A stretch of DNA of 64,000 nt from Enterobacteriaceae bacterium RIT693 (GCA_009668225.1 WJYK01000002.1:62001-126000), one strand, 5' to 3'. Positions 53,692 to 62,610 are shown, counted from the stretch's first letter. Notes: a model not told the origin generated them from the letters alone. Translations and numbers: made by a program.

Positions 53692-54051
53692 ATGATCGCC
53701 GTAATCTTTGAAGTCCTGCCTGCAGAAGGTCACTATAGCCGCTATCTTGAGCTGGCGGCAGAGCTTAAGCCGTTGCTGGCAGAAATTGAGGGGTTTATCT
53801 CCATTGAACGTTTTCAGAGCCTTAGCGAGCCGGGGAAAATTCTCTCACTTTCGTTTTGGCGCGATGAGGCCGCCGTGCAGCAATGGCGCACCCAGGAACT
53901 GCATCGCAGCGTCCAGCAACAGGGCCGCAGCGCGGTCTTTACCGATTACCGGCTAAGGGTCGCAGGCGTGATTCGGGATTATGGCATGTTCGACCGTGAA
54001 CAAGCGCCGCAGGATAGCCGTGACGCGCACAAGGAAAACGCTAATGAGTGA
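53692..54051 (+). CDS. Antibiotic biosynthesis monooxygenase (ABM) domain protein
   Basis: 119 aa ferredoxin-like dimeric alpha/beta barrel (MIAVIFEVLPAEGHYSRYLELAAELKPLL..GFISIERFQSL..ILSLSFWRDEAAVQQW). AAGGAG precedes the start. It overlaps the exporter gene by 8 nt. Confidence 0.85.
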   Translation: MIAVIFEVLPAEGHYSRYLELAAELKPLLAEIEGFISIERFQSLSEPGKILSLSFWRDEAAVQQWRTQELHRSVQQQGRSAVFTDYRLRVAGVIRDYGMFDREQAPQDSRDAHKENANE

Positions 54052-54787
54052 TATCACGCTAAGCCTGGCGATTGCCGCCACGTTTGTTCTCGCAGGAACC
54101 GTAAAGGGCGTCACCGGGATGGGGTTACCCACCGTGGCGATGGGCATTTTAGGATCGCTGATTTCCCCGGTTGCGGCGGCCGGCATGCTGCTGCTTCCCT
54201 CTTTCCTGACCAATATTTTCCAGCTCTATGAAGGCGGTAACCTGGCTGCATTGCTCAAGCGCCTGTGGCCGATGATGCTGACCATCGTGCTGGGCACCGT
54301 CGCCAGCAGCAGCCTGTTAGCTTCGGGCAGCAGCCACGCGACCACAATTGCGCTGGGCATTGCGCTGATTATCTATGCTTTATGGACGCTTTTTGCCAGA
54401 CCGCTGCACGTGCCTGCCCGCCATGAACGCTGGCTTTCACCGCTGACAGGCTTGCTCACCGGGTTGTTGACCGGCGGGACCGGCGTGTTTGTGATTCCCG
54501 CCGTGCCTTATATTCAGTCGCTTGGCCTCGAGCGCGATGAACTGGTTCAGGCGCTCGGGCTTTCCTTCACCTTTTCTACCCTTGCGCTGGCGGCCGGGCT
54601 TTGGTGGCACGGCGCGCTGCAGGAAATCGCTATCAGCACGTCAGTCATGGCGGTTGTCGCCGCGCTTATCGGCCTGTTTGCAGGCCAGCGTATCCGCAAA
54701 TGCATCAGCCCATTAGCCTTCAAACGCGGCTTCCTGGTTTGCCTGGTTCTGCTTGGCGGCGATATGGTTATCCGGGCGCTGATTTAG
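54044..54787 (+). CDS. TauE/SafE-family membrane exporter
   Basis: 247 aa, seven to eight membrane helices in two repeats (GTVKGVTGMGLPTVAMGILG; LTGLLTGGTGVFVIPAVPYIQ). Starts at ATG 54044 inside the ABM gene. The family moves sulfite, sulfonates or related anions; the rhodanese gene converging from the other side supports a sulfur role. Confidence 0.87.
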   Translation: MSDITLSLAIAATFVLAGTVKGVTGMGLPTVAMGILGSLISPVAAAGMLLLPSFLTNIFQLYEGGNLAALLKRLWPMMLTIVLGTVASSSLLASGSSHATTIALGIALIIYALWTLFARPLHVPARHERWLSPLTGLLTGLLTGGTGVFVIPAVPYIQSLGLERDELVQALGLSFTFSTLALAAGLWWHGALQEIAISTSVMAVVAALIGLFAGQRIRKCISPLAFKRGFLVCLVLLGGDMVIRALI

Positions 54788-55173
54788 CCGAACGCCAGGC
54801 CTTCATCTGCCCAGCCGGTAATGCCACCGGGCATAACCTTCACTAACCTGCCGAGCAGCGCAAGTTTCAATGCGGCGCGGTCGGCACCGTTGCAGTGTGG
54901 CCCTGCGCAGTACACCACAAACAGCGTGTCTGCGGGCCATTCGGCCATGCGGGCTTCGGTGATAAGCCGGTGCGGTAAATGAATAGCGCCCGGCAGGTGC
55001 CTGCGAGCAAATGTCTCGTCAGACCCCACCACGTGCAGCAAAACAAAGTCGATATCAGCGCTGTGAATCGCCGCGTTGACGTCTGCACAGTCGGTTTCAA
55101 ACGACAGTTTTTGCAGGTAATGTGCCGCGACGATTTCTGGCGTGGCCGCAGGATAATCAGTGACATAGCTCAT
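54784..55173 (-). CDS. Single-domain rhodanese
   Basis: 129 aa rhodanese domain with catalytic Cys89 in VVYCAGPHCNGA and the HLPGAIHLPHR motif. Sulfurtransferase, probably cytosolic. Convergent with the TauE-type gene (4 nt overlap) and divergent from the FtrA-like regulator. Confidence 0.88.
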   Translation of the reverse strand: MSYVTDYPAATPEIVAAHYLQKLSFETDCADVNAAIHSADIDFVLLHVVGSDETFARRHLPGAIHLPHRLITEARMAEWPADTLFVVYCAGPHCNGADRAALKLALLGRLVKVMPGGITGWADEGLAFG

Positions 55174-55259
55174 ACAGTTCTCCTTTTAGTCTGAGCTTTG
55201 ATTCTGAAGCAGCCGCGTCGGCTTGACAGCTGGCATAAATGACGATTAGCGTAAAGATT

Positions 55260-56243
55260 ATGACAAAATTATCCGTTACCTCTGATTCTCCGCTCGTTGT
55301 GGCGCTCGCCTACGACGGCCTTTGTACGTTTGAATTCGGCGTGGCCGTCGAGGTTTTTGGCCTGCCGCGCCCGGAGATGGGCAAAAATTGGTACCGGTTT
55401 GCCGTGGCCGGTATTGAGCCTGGCGAACTGCGAGCGATGGGCGGTATTCGGCTGGCCGTTGACGGCGGGCTGGATTTGCTGGCTGAAGCCAGCCTGATTG
55501 TCATCCCCGGCTGGCGCGGCATGGATGAACCCGTACCTGAAACGCTTATTCTCGCGTTGCAGGCAGCGCACGCGCACGGAGCGCGAATTATGTCTATTTG
55601 TTCCGGCGTATTTGTGCTGGCGGCGGCAGGTTTGCTCAACGGCAAACAGGCAACCACCCACTGGCGCTACACGGCAGTGTTACAGGCTCGCTACCCGGAC
55701 ATCGAAGTGATACCGGACGTGCTGTATCTTGATAACGGCGATGTTTTAACATCCGCAGGAAGCGCGGCGGGTATCGACCTCTGCCTGTACCTGGTGCGCA
55801 AGGATTTCGGTGCCGCGGCGGCTAACAGCGTCGCTCGCCGCTTAGTTGTACAGCCGCATCGCGACGGTGGACAGGCCCAGTTTATCGAGCAGGCCGTTCC
55901 GGTAGAGTATGAAGGTGAGAGGTTTGCTCCGCTGTTTGATCACCTCCAACGTCATCTGAACCACCCGCATTCCGTAGCGAGCCTCGCCGCTATTGTCGGC
56001 ATGAGTCCGCGGACTTTTTTACGCCGCTTTGAGGGCGCAACCGGCGTCACGCCTGCCCGCTGGCTCCTGCAAAGCCGCCTTAAGCGCTGCCGGGAATTAC
56101 TGGAGAACAGCACATTGCCGGTGGAAATTATTGCCGAACAAACGGGATTTGGTTCAGCGGCAACGCTGCGGCATCACTTTCGGAAACACCTGCGTACTTC
56201 TCCCGGCGCTTATCGAAATTCATTTACTTCACAAAACGAATAA
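55260..56243 (+). CDS. ftrA: FtrA/GlxA-type AraC-family regulator
   Basis: 327 aa from ATG 55260 (seven more residues if 55239 is used; neither has a good ribosome site). N-terminal DJ-1/PfpI-like domain (~1-190, with MSICSGVFVLAAAGLL cysteine elbow) and C-terminal double helix-turn-helix (VASLAAIVGMSPRTFLRRFEGATG, IIAEQTGFGSAATLRHHFRK). FtrA regulators commonly neighbour rhodanese genes, as here. Confidence 0.87.
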   Translation: MTKLSVTSDSPLVVALAYDGLCTFEFGVAVEVFGLPRPEMGKNWYRFAVAGIEPGELRAMGGIRLAVDGGLDLLAEASLIVIPGWRGMDEPVPETLILALQAAHAHGARIMSICSGVFVLAAAGLLNGKQATTHWRYTAVLQARYPDIEVIPDVLYLDNGDVLTSAGSAAGIDLCLYLVRKDFGAAAANSVARRLVVQPHRDGGQAQFIEQAVPVEYEGERFAPLFDHLQRHLNHPHSVASLAAIVGMSPRTFLRRFEGATGVTPARWLLQSRLKRCRELLENSTLPVEIIAEQTGFGSAATLRHHFRKHLRTSPGAYRNSFTSQNE

Positions 56244-56251
56244 TTTACCTG

Positions 56252-56286
56252 CGGTTAGTCATTGTTTAAGTTGTGTACGTTATGAT
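56252..56286 (+). promoter_or_regulatory. PhoP-type promoter of mgtS
   Basis: CGGTTA-N5-TGTTTA (56252-56268) is a PhoP box with a perfect second half; the -10 TATGAT (56281-56286) follows after 12 bp, the class I PhoP spacing. E. coli mgtS is induced by PhoPQ in low magnesium. Confidence 0.7.
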
Positions 56287-56364
56287 GGCATCACTCATCT
56301 GAGTAAACCCTTTTTTATCACGCGAGGTATTTCTATAGAAATGCAGTAATCTGGAGGATTAACT

Positions 56365-56460
56365 ATGTTAGGGAACATGAACGTATTTATGGCAGTACTC
56401 GGATTCATCTTGTTTTCCGGTTTTCTTGCCGCCTGGTTTAGCCACAAATGGGATGACTAA
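56365..56460 (+). CDS. mgtS: MgtS small membrane protein
   Basis: 31 aa single-helix inner-membrane protein, two substitutions from my recollection of E. coli MgtS (MLGNMNVFMAVLGFILFSGF then LAAWFSHKWDD). GGAGG precedes the ATG. In E. coli MgtS stabilises the MgtA magnesium importer and affects PitA. In K-12 it adjoins ydeE, which here is far away. Confidence 0.96.
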   Translation: MLGNMNVFMAVLGFILFSGFLAAWFSHKWDD

Positions 56461-56486
56461 TGAACGGTGACCTTCCCCCACCTACG

Positions 56487-56530
56487 ACGCCTCTCGCGAA
56501 ATACACTTTCCGGGAGGCGTTTTCTTTTCT
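56487..56530 (+). terminator. Terminator after mgtS
   Basis: ACGCCTC and GAGGCGT arms separated by 20 nt, then TTTCTTTTCT. In E. coli the sRNA gene mgrR is adjacent to mgtS; this hairpin could instead end an MgrR-like RNA starting in or after mgtS. Confidence 0.7.
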
Positions 56531-56654
56531 GCCGCCGGTTACGGTGGAGGATTTGCTAACAAAAAAATACAGCGCGAAATGAGTAAATCGGCACAATTTG
56601 TTGTCTTCCTATTCGGGACCAACAAAAGCAGACTGGATTCACTCTGGAGAATTT

Positions 56655-57014
56655 ATGCGCAAGTCGACAAAAGTAGCGGTATTAACGGCGGTATGGCTCG
56701 CGGGCGCGCTGCCCTCTCTGGCCTTTGCCTATTCAGGGGATAAGCAGCTGAAAGCGACTGCGCCCGGCACGTCTACACAGTCCTATGAACTAAAAGAATT
56801 CTCCTCAGATTTCAAAATGTACAAAATCGGCGACATCGCGCCGGACATCTACCGCACGGAACCCTATAACATCAAAAGCTGGCAGCTTCGCCATCTTCCT
56901 GCGCCACAGGCCGGTAGCCACTGGACCTATATGGGCGGCAATTACGTATTAATTACCGACGCCGAAGGAAAAATTCTTCAGGCCCTGGCCGGCGATATAT
57001 TTTATCAGCACTAA
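56655..57014 (+). CDS. RcnB-family periplasmic protein
   Basis: 119 aa from ATG 56655 with TGGAGA upstream. Signal peptide (~1-27, ending AFA) and a C-terminal RcnB-type segment (W..RHLPAPQAGSHWTYMGGNYVLITDAEGKIL). RcnB helps nickel/cobalt homeostasis in E. coli; many paralogues lack known roles. Confidence 0.85.
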   Translation: MRKSTKVAVLTAVWLAGALPSLAFAYSGDKQLKATAPGTSTQSYELKEFSSDFKMYKIGDIAPDIYRTEPYNIKSWQLRHLPAPQAGSHWTYMGGNYVLITDAEGKILQALAGDIFYQH

Positions 57015-57023
57015 GGATAATCC

Positions 57024-57064
57024 AACCCTGAGGCTGGATATCCTCAAAGACTTCAGGGTTTAGT
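57024..57064. terminator. Hairpin after the RcnB-like gene
   Basis: AACCCTGAGG pairs with CCTC and TCAGGGTT around the loop; followed by TAGTTTAATAA. It reaches the end of the convergent MafI-type gene, so it may serve both. Confidence 0.55.
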
Positions 57065-57317
57065 TTAATAAATTCCTCAAGGGATCGATTTCAGCATAGT
57101 GATTATCGATCTCCAGCTGCCCCGCAATATCCAATACCTGCCTGTACTCTTCAGGACTGATGCGCACCTGATAATTTGCGATATGTCCACACAGCGTTTC
57201 AAAAGCCAGTACATTCTCTGAAAAGTCGATATATTCCAGCGCGAAGTCGATAAGCGATGAATCGAGCCGGTTTTTAAGTGCCTCACCAAAGGTTTTGATC
57301 TTTTCGTTGATATCCAT
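57060..57317 (-). CDS. MafI-family immunity protein, orphan
   Basis: 85 aa from ATG 57317 (a GTG three codons upstream is also possible). All-helical small acidic protein with the MafI-like pattern: YIDFSENVLAFETLCGHI, then ISPEEYRQVLDIAGQLEID. MafI proteins neutralise polymorphic toxins. No toxin gene adjoins. AT content is higher than in neighbours, which suggests transfer. Confidence 0.7.
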   Translation of the reverse strand: MDINEKIKTFGEALKNRLDSSLIDFALEYIDFSENVLAFETLCGHIANYQVRISPEEYRQVLDIAGQLEIDNHYAEIDPLRNLLN

Positions 57318-57465
57318 GTTGACCACGTAAAGTTAATTGTTATTTGCGTGCCATCATTGCGTATGGAGAGCGGCATCCTGCCGAAATACATCCCTTTGGA
57401 TATCGGATTGCGAGGAAATTTCTTGAGGGGTAAGCGTAATAGTTATTTTAAATGGCGACCCAGCG

Positions 57466-58368
57466 CTAGCTTTTAGCCAGCCATTTAACGTAATGCTCAG
57501 GCCATTTCACGGTTGGTGTGGCCGGTTTTCCCATACCAAAACCATGGCCGCCGTTGCTATAACGGTGCATTTCTACCGGAATATGCGCCCGCTCGCAGGC
57601 CGCCGCCATAATGAGCGTATTTTGCGGGTCTGAAACCGGATCGTCCTCCGCCTGCACCAGGAAGAACGGCGGTGAATGCGGCGTGACGTAATTCTGCACC
57701 GACCATTCGGCGTTCTCGGCAGATGAAGCATCTTTGCCAACAAGAATCTTATGGGTGGAAGTATGCTGGTAAGGTTTTTCCAGCGTGATAATCGGGTAAA
57801 TTAGCGCGGCGCGGTCGGCGAATGCCGGTTTGTCATCTAAACGATCCTGCCGCGGGTAAGAACGATAGTCGGTGCGCGTGGCGGCAAGGCCAAGCAGATG
57901 CCCACCGGCAGAAAAACCCAACACGCTAACGTTGTTTGCTCGCTCACGAACAATTCTCAACGCACGCTGCGCGTCCTGTAAAGCAACCAGATTACCGCCA
58001 GCCCACCCCTCGGACGGTAAACGGTAGCTCAGCACGTATGCGGTGTAACCCCGTTCCGCAAGCCACTCTGCCGCAGGCCAGGCTTCTGACCCCATCTCAA
58101 TGCGCTTATAGCCACCGCCCGCTGCCACCAGTACGGCGTGGCCATTGGGCATTTCAGGCTCAATAACGGTGAGGATGGGGATCGCAATATTGCTCTGCGC
58201 GCCTCGAGCCGAAGTCTGAATACTTCCCGATGGCCCACCGCCGCCGGGAGGCGTGCCTTTCCACAGCGGAATAACCGAACGCTTAACGCCTGCGGAAGCA
58301 AAAGAAACGCCCGCCTTCGCGGCAAGTAGCCCAGCGGTAACACAGGTAATAAAATGGCGACGATCCAT
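57466..58368 (-). CDS. Exported alpha/beta hydrolase (esterase/lipase type)
   Basis: 300 aa from ATG 58368 (CAGGAG upstream). N-terminus MDRRHFITCVTAGLLAAKAG has a twin-arginine-like signal. Conserved VLVAAGGGYKRIEMGSE oxyanion region, nucleophile elbow GFSAGG, aspartate in QAEDDPV and histidine in NGGHGFG. BD-FAE / acetylxylan-esterase-like family; periplasmic. Confidence 0.87.
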   Translation of the reverse strand: MDRRHFITCVTAGLLAAKAGVSFASAGVKRSVIPLWKGTPPGGGGPSGSIQTSARGAQSNIAIPILTVIEPEMPNGHAVLVAAGGGYKRIEMGSEAWPAAEWLAERGYTAYVLSYRLPSEGWAGGNLVALQDAQRALRIVRERANNVSVLGFSAGGHLLGLAATRTDYRSYPRQDRLDDKPAFADRAALIYPIITLEKPYQHTSTHKILVGKDASSAENAEWSVQNYVTPHSPPFFLVQAEDDPVSDPQNTLIMAAACERAHIPVEMHRYSNGGHGFGMGKPATPTVKWPEHYVKWLAKS

Positions 58369-58522
58369 AGTAAACTCCTGACAGCACAGGCTAATCACTA
58401 TGCCAAAAGAGTGTGTCTAAAGTCATATTCTAAACCTGTATTAGGTAACCGGTCGTTTCGGCTCGTCATTTTATGGATAATTTATGGATGCATGAACTGA
58501 TACAGACCGAATATAGACTGAT

Positions 58523-59080
58523 TTAAAGCCGATAAATATACGTCGTCACGCCCCAAAAACCTTTTCCCGCACTCCTGCTCTTTTGCCAGCCAAGCAGTTC
58601 CAGCTCCCGCGAGACGAGTCTGTTCATAAAACCATGTCCCATGCTAAAAACGTGGCCGTGTTCCCTGGTATAGTCGGCAAGATTTTGGGCAATCACTTTT
58701 GCCCTTTTTACCGCCGCGTCTCGCGATTCAACGCCAGTTGAAATCCCCACATACCAATATAAACGAAAAATAATGAGCCATATGTCAGGAGGAAGTTTGA
58801 TAAAAGGGATACGAATATTGGGGAGTTCTGCCTCTCTCAGCCCATTTGCGATTAAGTTGGGTTCAGTCCCCAAAGCTTGCAGTGATGCACGTGCACGTGG
58901 AAGAGGACTGGTGATAATAAACCGGCTACGGCTACACTCTGCAATAGCCACTGGGTCGGGAACACCGCAAATACACGCAGCGTTGTAATTATCGATCCAC
59001 GCCTGCATTTCAACACTTTTAATCCACAGCCCGTGGGCGCTAATATCTGGCTTCCCATGCCTGACTAATGTTATTTCCAT
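58523..59080 (-). CDS. Histidine phosphatase family protein
   Basis: 185 aa with the catalytic LVRHGKP (Arg7-His8) and second histidine in FSMGHGFMNRL. A hydrophobic segment near 95-112 (PPDIWLIIFRLYWYVG) is unusual. Base composition is less GC-rich than neighbours. Substrate unknown. Confidence 0.83.
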   Translation of the reverse strand: MEITLVRHGKPDISAHGLWIKSVEMQAWIDNYNAACICGVPDPVAIAECSRSRFIITSPLPRARASLQALGTEPNLIANGLREAELPNIRIPFIKLPPDIWLIIFRLYWYVGISTGVESRDAAVKRAKVIAQNLADYTREHGHVFSMGHGFMNRLVSRELELLGWQKSRSAGKGFWGVTTYIYRL

Positions 59081-59148
59081 ATCTATCCTAAACAGGAATG
59101 GCCTTTTATATATTGCTAAGTTACCCGGCCTGCGCCGGGTAATTCGTG

Positions 59149-59439
59149 TTATTTACGCAGCGCTCTGACCTGCGAAAAACCGTGCTCGAACACGCTATCT
59201 GCGGCGCAGATAATCACGATAACGTCGCCCCCGGCTGCTTCCTCCAGCAAACGCGTCAGCTCAGAGTCCAGCTCGCGGTTCATCTTCGGCATCGCAAGGT
59301 GCATTTCACCCGGATAATCCTCATCTTCGTCAGGCGGCATGTCTTCGATGCGGCTGCCCTTCACCACGTAAATCAGCAGATCATTGTCATTATGGGTGAG
59401 CTCTAGTCTCAAATATTTGCCAACCGGATGTTTAGCCAT
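59149..59439 (-). CDS. Conserved protein of unknown function
   Basis: 96 aa, soluble, mixed alpha/beta prediction, with an acidic loop (DMPPDEDEDYPGEMH) and a hydrophobic strand (GGDVIVIICAAD). I do not recognise the family. Divergent from tam. Confidence 0.65.
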   Translation of the reverse strand: MAKHPVGKYLRLELTHNDNDLLIYVVKGSRIEDMPPDEDEDYPGEMHLAMPKMNRELDSELTRLLEEAAGGDVIVIICAADSVFEHGFSQVRALRK

Positions 59440-59505
59440 GCGTTACCTTCAATAGCGTATAAAATAATTTGTCGGCAATGTTAGCAAAGCAACGAGGATA
59501 AAACG

Positions 59506-60264
59506 ATGCAGGACTGGAACCCCGCTCTCTATTTGCAGTTTGAAGCTGAACGTACCCGCCCGGCCGCCGAATTGGTTGCCCGAATCAACCACCCCGGCGC
59601 AACGACCTTTACCGATTTAGGCTGTGGCCCCGGCAACTCCACCGCCCTGCTGCGCAATCTGGCGCCGAAAGCCACCATTACGGGGCTTGATAATTCTCCT
59701 GCGATGCTGCAAAAAGCCAGCACCGCGCTACCCGACTGCCGTTTTGAAGAGGCGGATATTGCCACATGGCAACCCGAAGTCAGGCAGGACGTGATTTTTG
59801 CTAACGCTTCCCTGCAGTGGATTGCTAACCATAAGCAGGTCTTCCCGCATCTCGCCGCGCAGCTGGCCGATGGCGGCGTGCTGGCGGTGCAAATGCCCGA
59901 CAACTGGCAGGAACCCACGCATACGTTGATGCGCCAGGTTGCAGACGAGCTGGGTATCTCGCGCTCCAGCCGCGAAGCCTTGCTTAACGCGCAGGAATAT
60001 TACGATCTGCTGGCCGAAAATGGCTGTACGGTCGATATCTGGCGCACAACGTATTTCCACGTCATGCCGTCTGCCCGCGCGATTATCGAATGGCTAAGCT
60101 CAACCGGCCTGCGCCCTTATCTGGACGGGCTTGATGCGGTTCAGCATGAGGCGTTTATTGAACGTTATCACCAGTTGCTGCAACGCGCCTACCGTAAGCA
60201 GCATGACGGCAACGTATTGATGCCGTTCCCACGCCTGTTTATCGTGGCGCGGAAAACGGCCTAA
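59506..60264 (+). CDS. tam: Trans-aconitate 2-methyltransferase
   Basis: 252 aa SAM-dependent methyltransferase, same length as E. coli Tam. Motif I FTDLGCGPGNS (35-45), then FANASLQW and AVQMPDNWQEPTH, shared with E. coli. It methylates trans-aconitate, an inhibitor of aconitase. Convergent with the AraC gene, overlapping it by 4 nt. Confidence 0.94.
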   Translation: MQDWNPALYLQFEAERTRPAAELVARINHPGATTFTDLGCGPGNSTALLRNLAPKATITGLDNSPAMLQKASTALPDCRFEEADIATWQPEVRQDVIFANASLQWIANHKQVFPHLAAQLADGGVLAVQMPDNWQEPTHTLMRQVADELGISRSSREALLNAQEYYDLLAENGCTVDIWRTTYFHVMPSARAIIEWLSSTGLRPYLDGLDAVQHEAFIERYHQLLQRAYRKQHDGNVLMPFPRLFIVARKTA

Positions 60265-61190
60265 AGCGAAGTACCCTGCTGACGCAGGGCATCAATGTCC
60301 TGCAGCGGAGACGCGCCAAATGCCCGGCGATACTCCCGGTTAAACTGGGAGGGGGAATCATAGCCCACCTTCCAGGCAACGCTTGCCACATCCCCTTCAC
60401 GGCTTAATAAGCGGCGACGTGCCTCCAGCAGGCGGATCTGTTTTTGGTACTGCAGCGGGCTCATGATAGTCAGGGCTTTAAAGCGGTGATGCAGGCTGGA
60501 TGCGCTCATCCCGACGCGTTTTGCCAGCTCGTCGATGACCAGCGGCTCGGCGTAGTTTTCTTTTATCCAACTGATGGCTTCTCCCACGCCTTTACCCTGC
60601 GCCCAGCCAAGTGCCTGCTTCCAGAATGACGCGCCTGCGGGCGCTACCACCAGGCGGTAGAGGATTTCTTGTTTGATCAGCGGCGCAAGGGCATGCAGAT
60701 GCTGCGGGCTGTCCAGGAGGGTGACTAAACGCAGAAACGCCGCCTGGAGTTCTTCTTCAGCGGCGGCCACCCATGCCCCTGTTTTCTCGCCGTTGCCGTC
60801 CGGCAGCACAACGTTCATGTTCACCACCAGGTCGGCAATTTCTTTGCCGTCGAGATCGATGCGCACGCCGTAATAAGGCTGCTCCCGGCTCGCGCGGGTG
60901 ACCTGCCCTGAAACCGGCATATCCACAGCCGCCAGCGAGTAGTTACCCGGACCGTATTCCGTGACGTTGTCACCGATAAGCATCTTTTTGCTGCCCTGCA
61001 ATACCATGCACATCGACGGTGAAAGCATGCCCCGATTGAGTAACGTCGGCTGGTCTATACGAATAAAGCTCAGCCACGGCAAGGCGCTACGCAGATCTTT
61101 CACGCCGCTATCGCCCGCCGTATAGCGACCGGCAACACGGCGGCACAGTTCTTCGATAATGCGGCCCGAAGGCCGCTCAGGTTGTTGCAT
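60261..61190 (-). CDS. AraC-family regulator
   Basis: 309 aa from ATG 61190, 1 nt after the aldehyde dehydrogenase stop codon. N-terminal cupin-type AraC_N domain (SMCMVLQGSKKMLIGD..) and C-terminal double helix-turn-helix (VIDELAKRVGMSASSLHHRFKA; VASVAWKVGYDSPSQFNREYRRAFG). Translationally linked to the dehydrogenase gene, so probably its regulator. Confidence 0.9.
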   Translation of the reverse strand: MQQPERPSGRIIEELCRRVAGRYTAGDSGVKDLRSALPWLSFIRIDQPTLLNRGMLSPSMCMVLQGSKKMLIGDNVTEYGPGNYSLAAVDMPVSGQVTRASREQPYYGVRIDLDGKEIADLVVNMNVVLPDGNGEKTGAWVAAAEEELQAAFLRLVTLLDSPQHLHALAPLIKQEILYRLVVAPAGASFWKQALGWAQGKGVGEAISWIKENYAEPLVIDELAKRVGMSASSLHHRFKALTIMSPLQYQKQIRLLEARRRLLSREGDVASVAWKVGYDSPSQFNREYRRAFGASPLQDIDALRQQGTSL

Positions 61191-61191
61191 A

Positions 61192-62610
61192 TTACTGTCC
61201 CATAATGGCTTTGGGTTCAAGATACGCTTCCAGCCCCCAGGTGCCAAATTCACGGCCAAGACCGGACTGTTTAAAACCGCCAAACGGCGCGAGCGGCTCA
61301 TCGTAAACGCCGTTCACAAACACGCGCCCCGCGATGAGCTGGCCGGCAACGGCAGCGGTACGCTCGGCGTTTTTACCGCTGACGTAGGCCTGCAGGCCGT
61401 AAACCGTGTCGTTGGCGATTTGCACCGCTTCGGCATCGTCACGGTAGGTAATCACCGACAGCACCGGACCGAAGATTTCCTGCTGGGCGATGGTCATGTC
61501 GTTGCGAACGTTCACAAACACCGTCGGTTTGACAAAGTAGCCGCTTTCCAGCCCTTCAGGACGCCCTTCTCCGCCGCACAGCAGCTCCGCCCCTTCGGCA
61601 ATCCCGCTACGAATATACTCCTGCACGCGCTGGTATTGACGGGCGGTAACGGCGGCTCCGATGTTCGTTTTTGGATCACGCGGGTTGCCTGATACCAGAA
61701 TAGGCAGATGTTTGAGAATTTGCGCTTTCACCTCTGCCAGCTTGCTTTCCGGCACCAGCAGGCGGGTACCTGCGATACAGGCCTGGCCGCTGTTCCAGCT
61801 CATCACCTGCAGCGCCAGCGGGATGGCGGCATCGAGATCGGCATCGTCCATCAGCACGTTGGCTGACTTGCCGCCCAGCTCGAGCGTAACCCGTTTCATG
61901 GTTGCCGCCCCGTCGCGGGCGATAGTTTTGCCCACCGCCGTTGAGCCGGTAAAAGAGATTTTAGCCACGTCCGGATGGCGGGTGATTTCCGCCCCAACCA
62001 CGTTACCCAGGCCGGTGACGATGTTAATCACGCCGTTCGGCAGGCCGGCATCGTGCAGGCATTCGGTCAGTAAGGCCGTTTGCTGAGCACTCAGCTCGCT
62101 GGGTTTGATTACTGCGGTATTACCCGAGGCGATAACCATCGCAAGCTTAGTGGTAATAAAGCCATAGTTGGCATTCCAGGCGGTGATAAGACCGACAACG
62201 CCCAACGGCTCCATCACCACTTTCGCCACCCCCGCCTGGCTTTCAAACGAGTAGTCTTTCAGCAGGTCGATGGCCTGCAGGAAGCTGTTGTACGAGCGCG
62301 CCACGGTGCTTTGGGCGAACGCGACCGGGCAGCCATATTCATCCACCATGATCTCCACCAGTTCATCTTCACGCGCTTTCACGGCGTCGTGCAGCAACTG
62401 CAGCCAAATCATTCTTTGCTCGCGGGTGGAGAGACGCATTTGCGGAAAGGCTGCTTTTGCAGCGGCGATGGCGAGGCGGGTGTCTTCTTCGTCTGCCAGG
62501 CGAACCTGAGCTACGGGCTGTTCGCTGACCGGATGAATTAAGGTCAGCACCTCACTGCCGTGGGGCGTGACGTGCTGACCGTTAATATAGAGGGTGTCGA
62601 TGGTTTTCAT
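61192..62610 (-). CDS. NAD(P)+-dependent aldehyde dehydrogenase
   Basis: 472 aa from ATG 62610 (GGAG upstream; the open frame to 62700 is not family-like). Catalytic glutamate in LELGGKS near 241 and cysteine in SGQACIAG near 275. Substrate not identifiable. Second aldehyde dehydrogenase in the window, from a different subfamily than Sad. Confidence 0.92.
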   Translation of the reverse strand: MKTIDTLYINGQHVTPHGSEVLTLIHPVSEQPVAQVRLADEEDTRLAIAAAKAAFPQMRLSTREQRMIWLQLLHDAVKAREDELVEIMVDEYGCPVAFAQSTVARSYNSFLQAIDLLKDYSFESQAGVAKVVMEPLGVVGLITAWNANYGFITTKLAMVIASGNTAVIKPSELSAQQTALLTECLHDAGLPNGVINIVTGLGNVVGAEITRHPDVAKISFTGSTAVGKTIARDGAATMKRVTLELGGKSANVLMDDADLDAAIPLALQVMSWNSGQACIAGTRLLVPESKLAEVKAQILKHLPILVSGNPRDPKTNIGAAVTARQYQRVQEYIRSGIAEGAELLCGGEGRPEGLESGYFVKPTVFVNVRNDMTIAQQEIFGPVLSVITYRDDAEAVQIANDTVYGLQAYVSGKNAERTAAVAGQLIAGRVFVNGVYDEPLAPFGGFKQSGLGREFGTWGLEAYLEPKAIMGQ

